From: Plutella xylostella
Taxonomy: Eukaryota; Arthropoda; Insecta; Lepidoptera; Plutellidae
Assembly (NCBI RefSeq): GCF_932276165.1
Contig: NC_064010.1
Coordinates: 2,604,001-2,668,000, forward strand
Direction: 5' to 3'
Length of the DNA stretch: 64,000 bases
A model generated the notes under the pieces. It made no database searches, was not told where the DNA came from, and saw nothing but the letters and a program-made list of their open reading frames with translations. The position numbers and the translations under genes are program-made. Every line of letters starts with the position of its first letter. Within the stretch, counting starts at the first letter, position 1. Shown piece by piece: positions 56,701-64,000 of the stretch.

Positions 56701-59700
56701 GGTTTAGGCCTAGTCCACCACGCTGGCCTAGTGCGGGTTGGTGGACCCCAACGCAAACAAGCTTGTGCTGAGAGAGTGGTCGGGTAATTGGGCAACCCTA
56801 CTGTCAGATGTTTTTCTAGATGCCCGAAGGCCTCTGTCTTGTATTTACCTGTGAGAGTGCCCAGGTTGGGGAATAGTGAAGATTGAGCGGGAGACGTGGT
56901 GGTGCCGGGCGGCCCGGGCAGCGACGACCGCTCTCGCACTGAAATGTAAAGAAGGGTTTATGAAAAAATGTTAGATAGTTAGGAACAAATACTACTTTAG
57001 GGCTTGGCTCTGTGGTTAAAGGATTGACCAGTCAGATTAGTGTCATTGCCCAGGGTTCGCCGGAAGTATATTAGAAACAGCTGATATCTCAGAAAGCAAG
57101 CCTCTTTTCGTGCACCAAAATATTGTTATGACGGCTTCTCCCGAGGAAATACACTGGACATGATCTATGTAACAAAATAACCGCTACAGACACAATAACA
57201 ATTAATTATCTGTCAGTAAATAGTGATCGATAGATAACCATGAATGGTTTTACAAACACTGAAATCGGCTCAAGTTATGTGATGTGTAACACCTTTTTAT
57301 ATTAGGTAAATTACAAATTTTGTAACACAACACTGAGTCATCAGCCATTTTCATCCAGCCACTACCGGCTACCTGTCTAAAGTGTCTAAGCTGTGATGGA
57401 CCGAAGAGCTTCCCATTAGGAGAGGTCTAAGTCCATCAGTGGACGACGATGGGCTGATGATGATGATGTATATTATTATTATTACCTCGATGCGACTGCG
57501 AGGGGCTGTGCGGGCGGACGGGCACGGAGCTCAGTAGTGGCGACTCGTTGATTATGATGACAGCTTCACCGGGCTCGCCCGCTGAAAAATAACATAAGTA
57601 TTATGTAAAGTAAATAGTTAACCAGCATTTATTTAGGTATTACCGAATGTTTTTACTACAGAATGTTAAATACCTATAGATTTAAATAAATACGTACACA
57701 TTAAAACAATGACATGTATATAGGTGATAAACATAAAGAAAAGACAGAAGAATAACTGTTGACTTTAAACAACGTTATCTATGAACACTTCTTGCCATAA
57801 TTATGATATGAGGCATGTTAACAAAGAAACAACTTTAAAATCGGGCGGGCCGTTCTAATTTATGACAGCTTGGAATTGTCTGCAAAACTGCAAGGCAAGA
57901 TAACCTATACAGCGCGTGCGAGTGAGAGGGAATGAATGATGAATGTTAGAGCCGCCATTTTATATTCGTTTCGTTATTAGCGTAGGTACTTTATAAGTGC
58001 TAAGTACCTATATGAATTGAAGAATTTTTTAAAATATTTGAAAATCTGTGAAATCTTGAATTTTACCTAGCATAATGTATATGTATGGATGTATGTAATA
58101 CTCACAAATATTCAAGCTAATAGTGGGCCCGGTGGAGTTGGCCCGCTGGTGGTGGTGCTCGCGCAGGGCGACGGCGGGGGGGGACGCGGGCGCGGGGGAG
58201 CCGCGCGCAGGCGTGTGCCCCGCTGTGTGGAATAGTTCTGTATAATTCATGTGATCCTGGTACTTGGAATGAAGATACGGACGCAAAATGGCTACTATAT
58301 CTTTAGAGATCATGGTGTTTTAGTACTTTGAATCGTTTATAAGAGCGTCTAGGTCAATCTCTTTATTAATCATGGTATCCTAGTACTTTTAATACTCTAT
58401 AATAGGTATAACGTATCCTTTTTGCGGCTAAAGCCTCGGATATACACAGTAATCTGAGGCAATACACCATAAATAGCCCTAATTTCATAGTGATTTAGCT
58501 AGTGGCTATTTTCAATAACCCTACATCCACCGGTAACCAATATTCAAGCTAATAGTGGGCCCGGTGGAGTTGGCCCGCTGGTGGTGGTGCTCGCGCAGGG
58601 CGACGGCGGGGGGGGACGTGGGCGCGGGGGAGCCGCGCGCAGGCGTGTGGCCCGCTGCGGAGGAGAGCTCTTTAGTGGTCATGTGATCCTGGTACCTACT
58701 CGTAGTTATAATATTAAGATACGGAATACGCAAGGGCTTTTAGGATGATTTCTATATAGTTCATGGTAAATCCCGCTGCAGGGAATAGCTCTGTATAATT
58801 CATGTGATCTTAGTAGTTGTAATGAAGATACGGACGCAAAATGGCTACTATCTCATTCATTTCATTTATTTCATTTATTTATTGCCTTAAATCACATGTT
58901 ACAAAATATAGATTTACATTATATGATTTTATAAAAAAGTTTCAATGCAATTTTACCCAATGGGTGTAGCAAAATGTATATAGTTAGTAAAATGTCATGC
59001 AAAATATTAAATTATTATAATTATGTTAGTTATTACATTTTATTAATAGAATAAGAACTTAATGAATTAGTTTTTAACATTTTAAAATTTAATTTCAATT
59101 CATGTTAAGCAGCAGGCTTGAAATCATAAAATTCATTGAGGCTATATGGACACATAACAATGAGGAACTCTTTTAATTTAGTAAAGAACTTAGTACCCGT
59201 CAGAGACTTAATTTCATCTGGAAGACTGTTGAATACTTTGATAGCTGCCATCTTCGTTGTGCGTGAGTATGTGACTGTCTTACTAGCAGGAACCTCCAGA
59301 TCATACTTAAATTTCTCATTTAGACGGTTACTGGCACCCAGAGTTCTAAGGGGAAATTTATTTGGATAGCGTTTGACCAATTTGCAGAGTTCAATGACGT
59401 ATAAGGCTGTAATAGTCAGTATTTTAAGTTTTTTAAAGGAATCTCGACATGATTCCCGGTTTGATTTTAAACCATCAAGAATGCGTATGCATCTTTTTTG
59501 AAGAATTAATATTTTATCTATATCGACGCTAGCACCCCATACGGCCAGTCCGTAGAGTATTCTTGATTGAAAGAACGCGTAGTAAGCAATGAGTGTGGCT
59601 CTTTTGGTAACAAGATTTGATAAGGATCTGAGCGCGTAACAGAAGCTACTTAATTTATTCTGTAGAACTTCAATATGCTTTTTCCAATTTACATTTTCGT

Positions 59701-62700
59701 CTGTATGAATTCCCAAGAATTTAGCATGTTTAACGCAGTCAATTTTACGCAGTCGTTAAATATTTTTGAATTATAATTTCTGAAGTAGAGTAGCTTTGTT
59801 TTATTAACATTTGTATTAAGGTTAAGGTGTTTGAACCAGTTTATTATAATTTGGATAGTTTCTGAAATTTCTAGACCAAAATTACGTTCGTCATTTTTAT
59901 TTATTTTAAAAAACACTGATACGTCATCTGCGAACATAACTACCTTTACCTGGACAACTCTGGGTAGATTATTAACATACAGCAGAAACAGAATGGGTCC
60001 TAATATGCTACCCTGTGGGACGCCGTTTTCAATTAATGAAGTGTTTGACTGTATGTTGACCAAAGTTTTAGACTCGTCAAGAATGGGTAAAATTACACTT
60101 TGCTGTCTGTTCTTCAAGTACGACCTGAACCATTCATTTACGACTCCCCTTATTCCATATCGACCTAGTATTTCCAGTAAGACTTCATGGTTAACATTAT
60201 CGAATGCCTTCGAAAGATCTAACAGTACAGTTGCAACATTATCTTTGCCATCCAAGGCTTCAGTTACAAAATCGGTCATTTCGAAGATAGCATCGACTGT
60301 AGATGCGCCCTTTTGAAAACCAAATTGTTCTCTCGCGAGTATTTTATTTGCTCCTATAAAACGTCTTAGTCTATTTGACATACATTTTTCAAATATCTTT
60401 GCAAGGGTCACTAGTAGCGAGATTGGGCGATAGTTATTTACGTCCAGTTTGTCTTCTTTCTTGTGAATAGGCTTAACATGAGCTTTTTTAAGCCTTGTTG
60501 GGAAAACACCCTGACTAAAAGATAAATTTATCAAATAATGCAAGGGTAGTGCAATAGTGTCAAACACGTACTTTATAACACTCGTCGGTATATCATCATA
60601 TCCGCTGGATTTTTTATTTTTTAATGAATTTACTGTTTTGGACAGCTCATCCATCGATACTGGATGCAGAAACATAGTATTGATGCCAGCTGGTGGTAAA
60701 AAGTTATTTTCAGCACAATTTCCATTTGTAGTAGGTTTTCCTGTGATATGTGATCCAATGCTTGAAAAGAAGTCATTAAAGATATCAGGAGCGTCATAGT
60801 TAGTGGTAGCTTTCTTTTTACCATCCGATAGCCCAATGTAATTATTAGTTTCAACAATTTTTTTACCTTTCGTGTTTTCATTAATTATCTCTTTAGAGAC
60901 CATGGTGTCCTAGTACTTTGAATCGTTTATAGGGGCGTCTAGGTCAATCTCTTTACAATTCATGGTATCCTAGTACTTTTAATACTCTACAATAGGTATA
61001 ACGTATTTTCCAGCTAAATCTTCAGCTATTAATCTGTCGTACCTAATACACCATAAATAGCCATAGTTCTGTATTTTTTTTGCTAGTGGCTAGTTTCAAT
61101 AACCCTATATCCACCGGTAACCAATATTCAAGCTAATAGTAGGCCCGGTGGAGTTAGCCCGCTGGTGGTGGTGCTCGCGCAGGGCGACGGCGGGGGGGGA
61201 CGCGGGCGCGGGGGAGCCGCGCGCAGGCGTGTGGCCCGCTGCGGGGGAGAGCTCTGTATAATTCATGTGATCCTGGTAGTTGTAATGAAGATACGGACGC
61301 AAAATGGCTACTATATCTTTAGAGACCATGGTGTCCTAGTACTTTGAATCGTTTATAGGGGCGTCTAGGTCAATCTCTTAACAATTTATGGTATCCTAGT
61401 ACTTTCAATAGGGAACTATATTTCTTGCCAGCAAAGTTTATTTTTGTCATCAACTTGTATCAGCAAATTAATAGATCAACCGCAACAATATATTTTTGTC
61501 CTCAAATAAATAAAAAGTGTCCTCTGGTATGAATCAGCAAATAATATCAATACAAAAATCTAAAATAATAGATGGATTGCCAAAAAATTTGAGTTCATTA
61601 CATAAATAAAAACTTTGTATGCAGAATATTATTTTTGCTCCTCAAATAATAACTGCGCCCGCAGAATAGTAGATTTGCCAGCAAATATATTGACTCTAGG
61701 TCGCATGTTGCGATTTCTTTTTAATTCATATTTTATCAGCATTGCAGTAGTTACATTATGATTGGTCCAGTTATTAAAACATTATAATTCGTTAGCAATT
61801 TAATACATGAGTTTACAAATTAGCGGAGACGGTGCTATGGAGAGAGCTATGCTTGGAGTTTCTCTGATGGATCGTATCAGAAATGAGATTATCCGTCAGA
61901 GGACCAAGGTTACCGACATACTTAGCTGTCAAAATATGCAAGCTGAAGAGGCAGTGGGCTGGTCATATCTGCCGAAGAACCGATAACCGTTGGGGTAGAC
62001 GAGTTCTCGAGTCGAGACCACGAACAGGCAAACGGAGCGTGGGACGCCCTCCTGCCCGCTGGACTGACAGCCGGTAGTGGTTGGATGAGGAAGGCAGAGG
62101 ACCGAATGTTGTGGCACTCCTTGGGAGCGGATCTATCTCCACCAGTGGATGATTATTGGCTGATGATGATGATGATGAAAAGAGGAAGTTTAAGTTTTAA
62201 TAACAATAAGATTGCTTTTGATTAGAAGAAGATTAAGGTTTAAGTTATAATTAGAAGAAGGTTGTTTATTTTGTTTTTAATTAAGAATATTGATGATTTA
62301 AACTTAATTTTTTGTTTCATTTAAATATTAAACATAACATCGAGTTATGTGGACATACCTATTAAAATATATACATAAATGTTAACTTGCCACTTGATCA
62401 TAAATCCCGGCAATTTTAAGTGATTAATTGTTGAATTGATTTAAAACTGTTTGGGGGCAAAAATTTGCTGGCAAATCTACTATTTTGCCTTCAAACCTAT
62501 TATTTAGCAAATTCAAAACGGATTTAATTGGCGATCGTTTAAATGACACCCCTTTCAATACTCTATAATAGGTGTAAATTATCCTTTTTGCTGCTAAATC
62601 TTCAGCTATAGTAATCTGTGATACCTAATACACCATAAATAGCCCTAATTTCATAGTGATTTAGCTAGTGGCTATTTTCAATAACCCTACATCCACCGGT

Positions 62701-63631
62701 AACCAATATTCAAGCTAATAGTGGGCCCGGTGGAGTTGGCCCGCTGGTGGTGGTGCTCGCGCAGGGCGACGGCGGGGGGGACGCGGGCGCGGGGAGCCGC
62801 GCGCAGGCGTGTGGCCCGCTGCGGGGGAGAGCTCTGTATAATTCATGTGATCCTGGTAGTTGTAATGAAGATACGGACGCAAAATGGCTACTATATCTTT
62901 AGAGACCATGGTGTCCTAGTACTTTGAATCGTTTATAGGGGCGTCTAGGTCAATCTCTTAACAATTTATGGTATCCTAGTACTTTCAATACTCTATAATA
63001 GGTGTAAATTATCCTTTTTGCTGCTAAATCTTCAGCTATAGTAATCTGTGATACCTAATACACCATAAATAGCCCTAATTTCATAGTGATTTACGAGTAG
63101 CTAGTGGCTAGTTTCAATAACCCTATTATCCACCGGTAACCAATATCCAAGCTAATAGTGGGCCCGGTGGAGTTAGCCCGCTGGTGGTGGTGCTCGCGCA
63201 GGGCGACGGCGGGGGGGGGGACGCGGGCGCGGGGGAGCCGCGCGCAGGCGTGTGGCCCGCTGCGGGGAATAGCTCTTTAGAGGTCATGCGAGCCTGGTAG
63301 TTGGGATGGAGATACGGAAGGCGCGAGGGTCGATTTCTTTATATTTCATGGTGTCCTAGTACTTCCAAAGTTTTACAATAGGGGACGGCTAGATCTTGAT
63401 CATCAAAGCCGTGAACACGAAACACTTACTTTAGAGCTGCGTAGCTATCGTATCTAGGTACTTACTTATAATCTAAAACATAACACAAAAATACCAGGCT
63501 GACATAACCACCAAAGCATTAACAAAGAAAGAAGTAAACACAAAACACTCACTGGGCGGGCTGGCAGGCAACTGTGGACTGCTGCGTCCCTCGCGGCGCC
63601 CCGACGCTGACCTGCTGCGACCAATCCTGTC
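41765..63631 (-). CDS. sff: BRSK/SAD-type serine/threonine kinase, C-terminal half
   Basis: Twelve minus-strand exons join in one frame (475 residues): about 63631-63553, 58222-58106, 57581-57486, 56938-56849, 56281-56156, 47408-47239, 46948-46844, 46377-46296, 45960-45829, 44736-44621, 42778-42691, 41991-41765. BRSK kinases (C. elegans SAD-1, Drosophila sff) act at presynaptic terminals and in neuronal polarity. Diagnostic blocks are RLATIKNSFLGSPRFHRRKM, LTPESSPELTKRSWFGSLL, VKADLIHAFLSIAELSHSV, SPMSFRVEYKRG, FQRHVRFQVDIS and FTLISGNIRRFRRVCEVVQA, which cover the linker end and the KA1-like autoinhibitory region. The linker before them is Pro/Ser-rich, as in BRSK1/2; the tail after them (about 150 residues, Ser/Arg-rich, ending PPPTTSSMA) is long. 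The kinase and UBA domains lie upstream of the window. The 5' boundary of the first exon is uncertain. Confidence 0.92.
42101..42497. mobile_element. MITE carrying a nested MITE
   Basis: The ends AGGGTGATTTTCACCAAAG and TTTGGTAAAAGTTCACCTTA match the family at 12383-12519. A second element with ACTGCGTACAGACCGGCC ends (42255-42400; relative of 3885-4020) is inserted inside, showing the order of insertion. Confidence 0.7.
42255..42400. mobile_element. Nested MITE with GCGTACAGACCGGCC ends
   Basis: Inverted ends CTGCGTACAGACCGGCCAAA and GGGCCGGTCTGTACGCAGC enclose AACGAACGGGTTTCGTTGACC. It matches 3885-4020 over nearly its whole length but in the opposite orientation. Confidence 0.75.
42883..43370. 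mobile_element. Large imperfect palindrome with a MITE as its centre
   Basis: Left arm 42883-43050 and right arm 43198-43370 are inverted copies sharing GGACAATATTGTAACGC, AAAACCCTGGATTAC and GCGGTCTAATGTTGACGTAC-type blocks. The centre (43068-43207) is the MITE with AGTCAGCTGCATAAGTAGCT ends. The arms contain CCCGGAATTACC / GGAATTCC-type sequence common to Helitron-like repeats. Confidence 0.65.
43640..43902 (-). mobile_element. RTE-type LINE 3' fragment, first part
   Basis: CATCAGCCTATAGCAGTCC and CACTGCTGGACGTAAGC are the reverse-strand 3' end of an RTE-like LINE. The sequence continues at 44516-44620, where the minus strand encodes LLGVSLKDRIRNEVIRQRTK. The MITE at 43903-44515 splits it. 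Confidence 0.75.
43903..44515. mobile_element. 613-bp MITE with an internal 184-bp tandem duplication
   Basis: The ends GCGTCAATTCACACGTACC and GGTACGTCTGAATTGACCC are inverted repeats, with TTA outside each end, as for PIF/Harbinger-type insertions. The first 184 bases are repeated at 44087-44270 with about one change. The distal part is a minisatellite of GTGGTTGCGATGT units. The several long ORFs here are repeat artefacts. Confidence 0.8.
45015..45828 (-). repeat. Tandem units with pieces of the 45829-45960 BRSK exon
   Basis: The block CCTTGAACCTCTTGCTAAC then ACTCCTGGTACTTTTC recurs at about 45030, 45300, 45415 and 45740. Exon fragments accompany it at about 45130-45208 (CGCCTCAGAGCCCTAG through TTGGACCACCT, with a donor reading GTAAGA) and at 45570-45606 (ACTCACCATGTGGATGTAT, donor intact). 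The full exon is at 45829-45960. Confidence 0.75.
48049..49768 (+). pseudogene. Harbinger (HARBI1-like) DDE transposase with a premature stop
   Basis: Six exons: 48049-48282, 48429-48625, 48730-48862, 48967-49099, 49254-49555, 49646-49768, together 373 codons plus stop. The start ATGG follows GCAAACC. HARBI1-type motifs are clear: GVLGCVDGTHVAI (first catalytic Asp), SVDASYGGATHDSFIW (second Asp), GDSGYSLRKFMMTP, and NTVERAIGVLKARFRCL (Glu), then ASIVNACVILHNMC. An in-frame TAA at 49349-49351 (codon 265) lies just before the NTVER segment, so the product would lack the catalytic Glu. All splice sites are otherwise intact, suggesting recent loss, a polymorphism or a sequencing error. The transposase acts in the nucleus with the Myb-like partner encoded at 52578-54868. 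Confidence 0.88.
49769..50800 (+). repeat. Tandem array of 3' splice-site-like units after the transposase
   Basis: A donor-like AAGTGAGTAG follows the stop. Then several diverged units recur, each with a TTTCAG acceptor (for example TTACTCATTTCAG, TTACCTGTTTCAG, TTGTTTCAGTCCAGTGAAG, TTGTTTCAGTCTAGTGAAG) and an AGGSCAGTATT block. They resemble repeated 3'UTR exons. An AATAAA near 50926 could end the transcript. Confidence 0.55.
51405..51530 (-). mobile_element. SINE fragment, type B
   Basis: TGTGGGGACATCTCACAGAC at the left and GGGAATCGAACCCGGGAC with TAGTAGTCAGGGTCAC at the right are the ends of a type B SINE with an internal deletion. The head is cut at CACTAT by the MITE that begins at 51531. 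Confidence 0.7.
51531..51743. mobile_element. MITE inserted in the SINE, TAT target duplication
   Basis: The inverted ends GGGCGCCTTCAAATTAGTCG and CGACTAATTTGAGGGCGCCC are flanked by TAT on both sides. The interior is again palindromic (GCAGCCGCGCTGCTGTC and its complement). Confidence 0.75.
51775..52577. repeat. Duplicated region downstream of the Myb-like gene
   Basis: ATTCATCGTATGG followed by CCTGCGCTC occurs at about 51805 and 52315. GACAATCTGAAATATTAATA and GCAATCTAAAATATTATCAA pair similarly. GATGTTCACTGG and GATGTTTACAAG mark the unit ends, so a block of about 510 bases is repeated once. A LINE fragment (CAGGTTTCCTCACGATGTTT) lies in it at 52143-52210. Confidence 0.55.
52578..54868 (-). 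CDS. Harbinger Myb/SANT-like DNA-binding protein with Arg-Ser-Pro repeat
   Basis: Three exons, 54868-54626, 54217-54032 and 53840-52578, join in phase 0 to give 563 residues. Residues about 18-90 form a Myb/SANT (zeste-type) domain: VTVSQLETLWESLNTHKGL, then ARRSWDGIAVILNAHGDG and WKGWSRYWNDYKCKLKAR. In Harbinger elements such a protein binds the ends and helps the transposase enter the nucleus. Residues about 186-375 are almost wholly repeats of RRSPRGSP and RDASRRSP type. Then five 11-residue units of APRPSSTAMPP follow, and a short C-terminal helical segment ends at DRYVT. Family members I know lack such a repeat. The reading frame is intact, unlike the transposase. The start is the first ATG upstream of the domain. 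Confidence 0.8.
52838..53030 (-). repeat. 33-bp coding minisatellite
   Basis: Units of 33 bases (GGCGCGGCGCCGGCGGCATT then GCAGTCGACGAC), five in a row, encode the APRPSSTAMPP repeat of the Myb-like protein. Several other frames on both strands stay open because the unit length is a multiple of three. Confidence 0.9.
53100..53720 (-). repeat. GC-rich coding minisatellite (Arg-Ser-Pro)
   Basis: About 620 bases of units built from GGCGAGCGTCGTGGCGAGCG and GGCGAGCGGCGCGACGCATC. Unit lengths are multiples of three (12, 24 or 36 bases), so the frame is kept. Base composition is far more GC-rich than the surroundings. Confidence 0.9.
55600..55725 (-). repeat. Partial copy of the 56156-56281 BRSK exon (distal)
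   Basis: The minus strand still encodes ATIKNSFLGSPRFHRRKMQ, but one coding change is present and the donor has decayed (GAGTGAG to GAGGGCG). It sits next to the Harbinger right end. Confidence 0.85.
55885..55960 (-). repeat. Partial copy of the 56156-56281 BRSK exon (proximal)
   Basis: Encodes TIKNSFLGSPRFHRRKMQ with the donor GTGAGT intact, but lacks the 5' half and the acceptor of the exon. The copied unit includes GGCCCTGGTACTTTCTTG and ATTGCTAAACAGTTTTGGAT from the intron. Confidence 0.85.
56660..56775. mobile_element. RTE-type LINE 3' fragment in a BRSK intron
   Basis: It contains ACTGCTGGTGCACGGGTG and CACCACGCTGGCCTAGTGC, like 6560-6740. It lies just 3' of the 56849-56938 exon. Confidence 0.55.
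57340..57472 (+). mobile_element. RTE-type LINE 3' fragment in a BRSK intron
   Basis: AGGAGAGGTCTAAGTCCATC then GGGCTGATGATGATGATG is a LINE 3' end. An inverted piece, CATCAGCCATTTTCATCC, precedes it, so it may be a twin-primed copy. Confidence 0.55.
58538..58654 (-). repeat. Copy B of the 58106-58222 BRSK exon
   Basis: A 117-base copy with an open frame (ARGSPAPTSPPAVALREHHH). Its upstream CTCCTCCGCAG is a fair acceptor, arguably better than that of copy A. The donor site is changed: ATTTGTGAGT of copy A is ATTGGTTACC here. Confidence 0.85.
58855..60885 (-). mobile_element. 5'-truncated LINE inserted in the duplicated BRSK intron
   Basis: The 6-bp repeat TATCTC at 58849-58854 and 60886-60891 brackets the element. 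Its 3' end, at the low coordinate, is a degenerate tail of ATTTC/ATTTATT repeats. The flanks are one of the BRSK duplicated units, so the LINE arrived after at least part of the exon duplication. Confidence 0.85.
59105..60903 (-). pseudogene. LINE reverse transcriptase with a frameshift
   Basis: The frame from 60903 to 59689 holds RT motifs in order: VNNYRPISLLVTLAKIFEKC, REQFGFQKGASTVDAIFEM, VLLDLSKAFDNVNHEVLLEI, ENGVPQGSILGPILFLLYVN and the catalytic VMFADDVSVFF. At about 59740-59710 the frame shifts, and the C-terminal part continues in another frame (GIHTDENVNWKKHIEVL to 59105). The endonuclease domain is absent, and the apparent start lies at the truncated 5' end, partly in flanking DNA. 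This LINE family differs from the one at 8058. Confidence 0.88.
61122..61238 (-). repeat. Copy C of the 58106-58222 BRSK exon
   Basis: 117 bases, frame open, with acceptor CTCTCCCCCGCAG. The donor is ATTGGTTACC, as in copy B. Confidence 0.85.
61411..62552. mobile_element. hAT-like non-autonomous element, 1.1 kb
   Basis: An 8-bp duplication TTTCAATA (61403-61410 and 62553-62560) brackets it; the uninterrupted site is visible in the neighbouring copy at about 62982. Subterminal repeats of GCCAGCAAA and TTTGCTGGCAAA type occur near both ends. The termini are GGGAAC and CACCCC. The 8-bp duplication and subterminal repeats suggest hAT. Inside is an RTE LINE fragment. Confidence 0.75.
61836..62180 (+). 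pseudogene. RTE-type LINE C-terminal fragment inside the hAT-like element
   Basis: One frame reads RAMLGVSLMDRIRNEIIRQR, and after a shift QWAGHICRRTDNRWGRRVLE then GKRSVGRPPARWTD, the familiar end of RTE-type endonuclease/RT proteins. The 3' end is TGATGATGATGATG. The shift and truncation make it non-functional. Confidence 0.8.
62704..62818 (-). repeat. Copy D of the 58106-58222 BRSK exon, frameshifted
   Basis: 115 bases: the poly-G tracts read 7 and 4 instead of 8 and 5, shifting the frame. The donor is ATTGGTTACC. The flanks are nearly identical to those of copy C. Confidence 0.85.
63141..63259 (-). repeat. Copy E of the 58106-58222 BRSK exon, frameshifted
   Basis: 119 bases: the main poly-G tract is 10 instead of 8, so the frame is lost. 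The acceptor side TATTCCCCGCAG is present. It is the copy nearest the 63553-63631 exon. Confidence 0.85.
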
Positions 63632-63673
63632 CTCAATGTGTTGTTACTCAGATAATTACACAGGTATTGTAGC

Positions 63674-63866
63674 TACAGGGTGTTGCAAAAGTGGTAAGCC
63701 GAAAGAAGGCTCAGGGGGTCATAGTAAAATAGTCACGTGACCATCAAAGTTTCTATACAGTTTTTTTTCGCGAATTTTCAAAAGTACTATTACAAAAGTT
63801 GTTCAGAATGACACCATGGGTGAACAACCTTTCGACTTACTATACCATTTTTGTAACACCCTGTAT
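63674..63866. mobile_element. MITE with ACAGGGTGTTGCAAAA ends, long form
   Basis: ACAGGGTGTTGCAAAAGTGG at the left and CATTTTTGTAACACCCTGT at the right are inverted. The interior contains GGTCATAGTAAAATAGTCAC and TCGCGAATTTTCAAAAG; part of it also occurs at 13880-13960. The 73-bp element at 37225 is a deletion form. Confidence 0.75.
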
Positions 63867-64000
63867 ACATGCTTGATCCAATACAAAAGTGCGAATCATC
63901 TTATGAGATCGCTGCGATCGTGAGGTCAGATAAGATGGTTTGCATGTTTTGTAATGGCTCATGTATAAACAGGGTACAAAGATAATCTTATAGGGCCCTT

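Noticed and set aside
1..64000. CRISPR arrays, bacterial operons, ribosome binding sites, phage or viral genes
   Set aside because: The spliced genes, retroelements and MITEs show animal nuclear DNA. The direct repeats here are minisatellites or transposons without uniform spacers.

Overview
This is a eukaryotic, insect-type, very probably lepidopteran (moth or butterfly) genomic window. The evidence is short exons in large AT-rich introns with GT/AG junctions, tRNA-derived SINEs with flanking duplications, Helitron-like termini, many MITEs, and 3' fragments of several LINE families. The order assignment is an inference from repeat style, because no marker in the window fixes the species. Three host genes are supported by exons whose reading frames join without a break.

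Layout. 1-16690 is mostly intergenic: SINEs, MITEs, a Helitron-like element, and a 5'-truncated LINE with a long reverse-transcriptase ORF (8122-9936). 16691-28702 (+) holds 14 exons of a cysteine-rich, probably secreted or GPI-anchored protein of unknown function; its 5' exon(s) are not found. 28703-33458 is its 3'UTR and an intergenic spacer. 33459-36017 (-) is a complete four-exon FANCL (Fanconi anaemia RING E3 ligase). 36018-41764 is intergenic or 3'UTR. 41765-63631 (-) is the C-terminal half of a BRSK/SAD kinase (Drosophila sff): the proline/serine linker, the KA1-like autoinhibitory region and a long tail. The kinase domain must lie beyond 64000.

The BRSK introns hold a 7.8-kb PIF/Harbinger element (47743-55558) with both of its genes: a DDE transposase broken by one stop codon, and a Myb/SANT partner with a very long Arg-Ser-Pro repeat. 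They also hold a frameshifted LINE (58855-60885), a 1.1-kb hAT-like element (61411-62552) and nested MITEs.

The most unusual feature is local duplication around splice junctions. Pieces of exons with adjoining intron are copied in tandem into the neighbouring intron, at least six times in the secreted-protein gene and at three BRSK exons, and similar arrays occur inside the Harbinger element. One BRSK exon exists in five copies. A short motif, CCTGGTACTTT or close variants, recurs in many of these duplicated units. The three host genes show no obvious functional link to each other.
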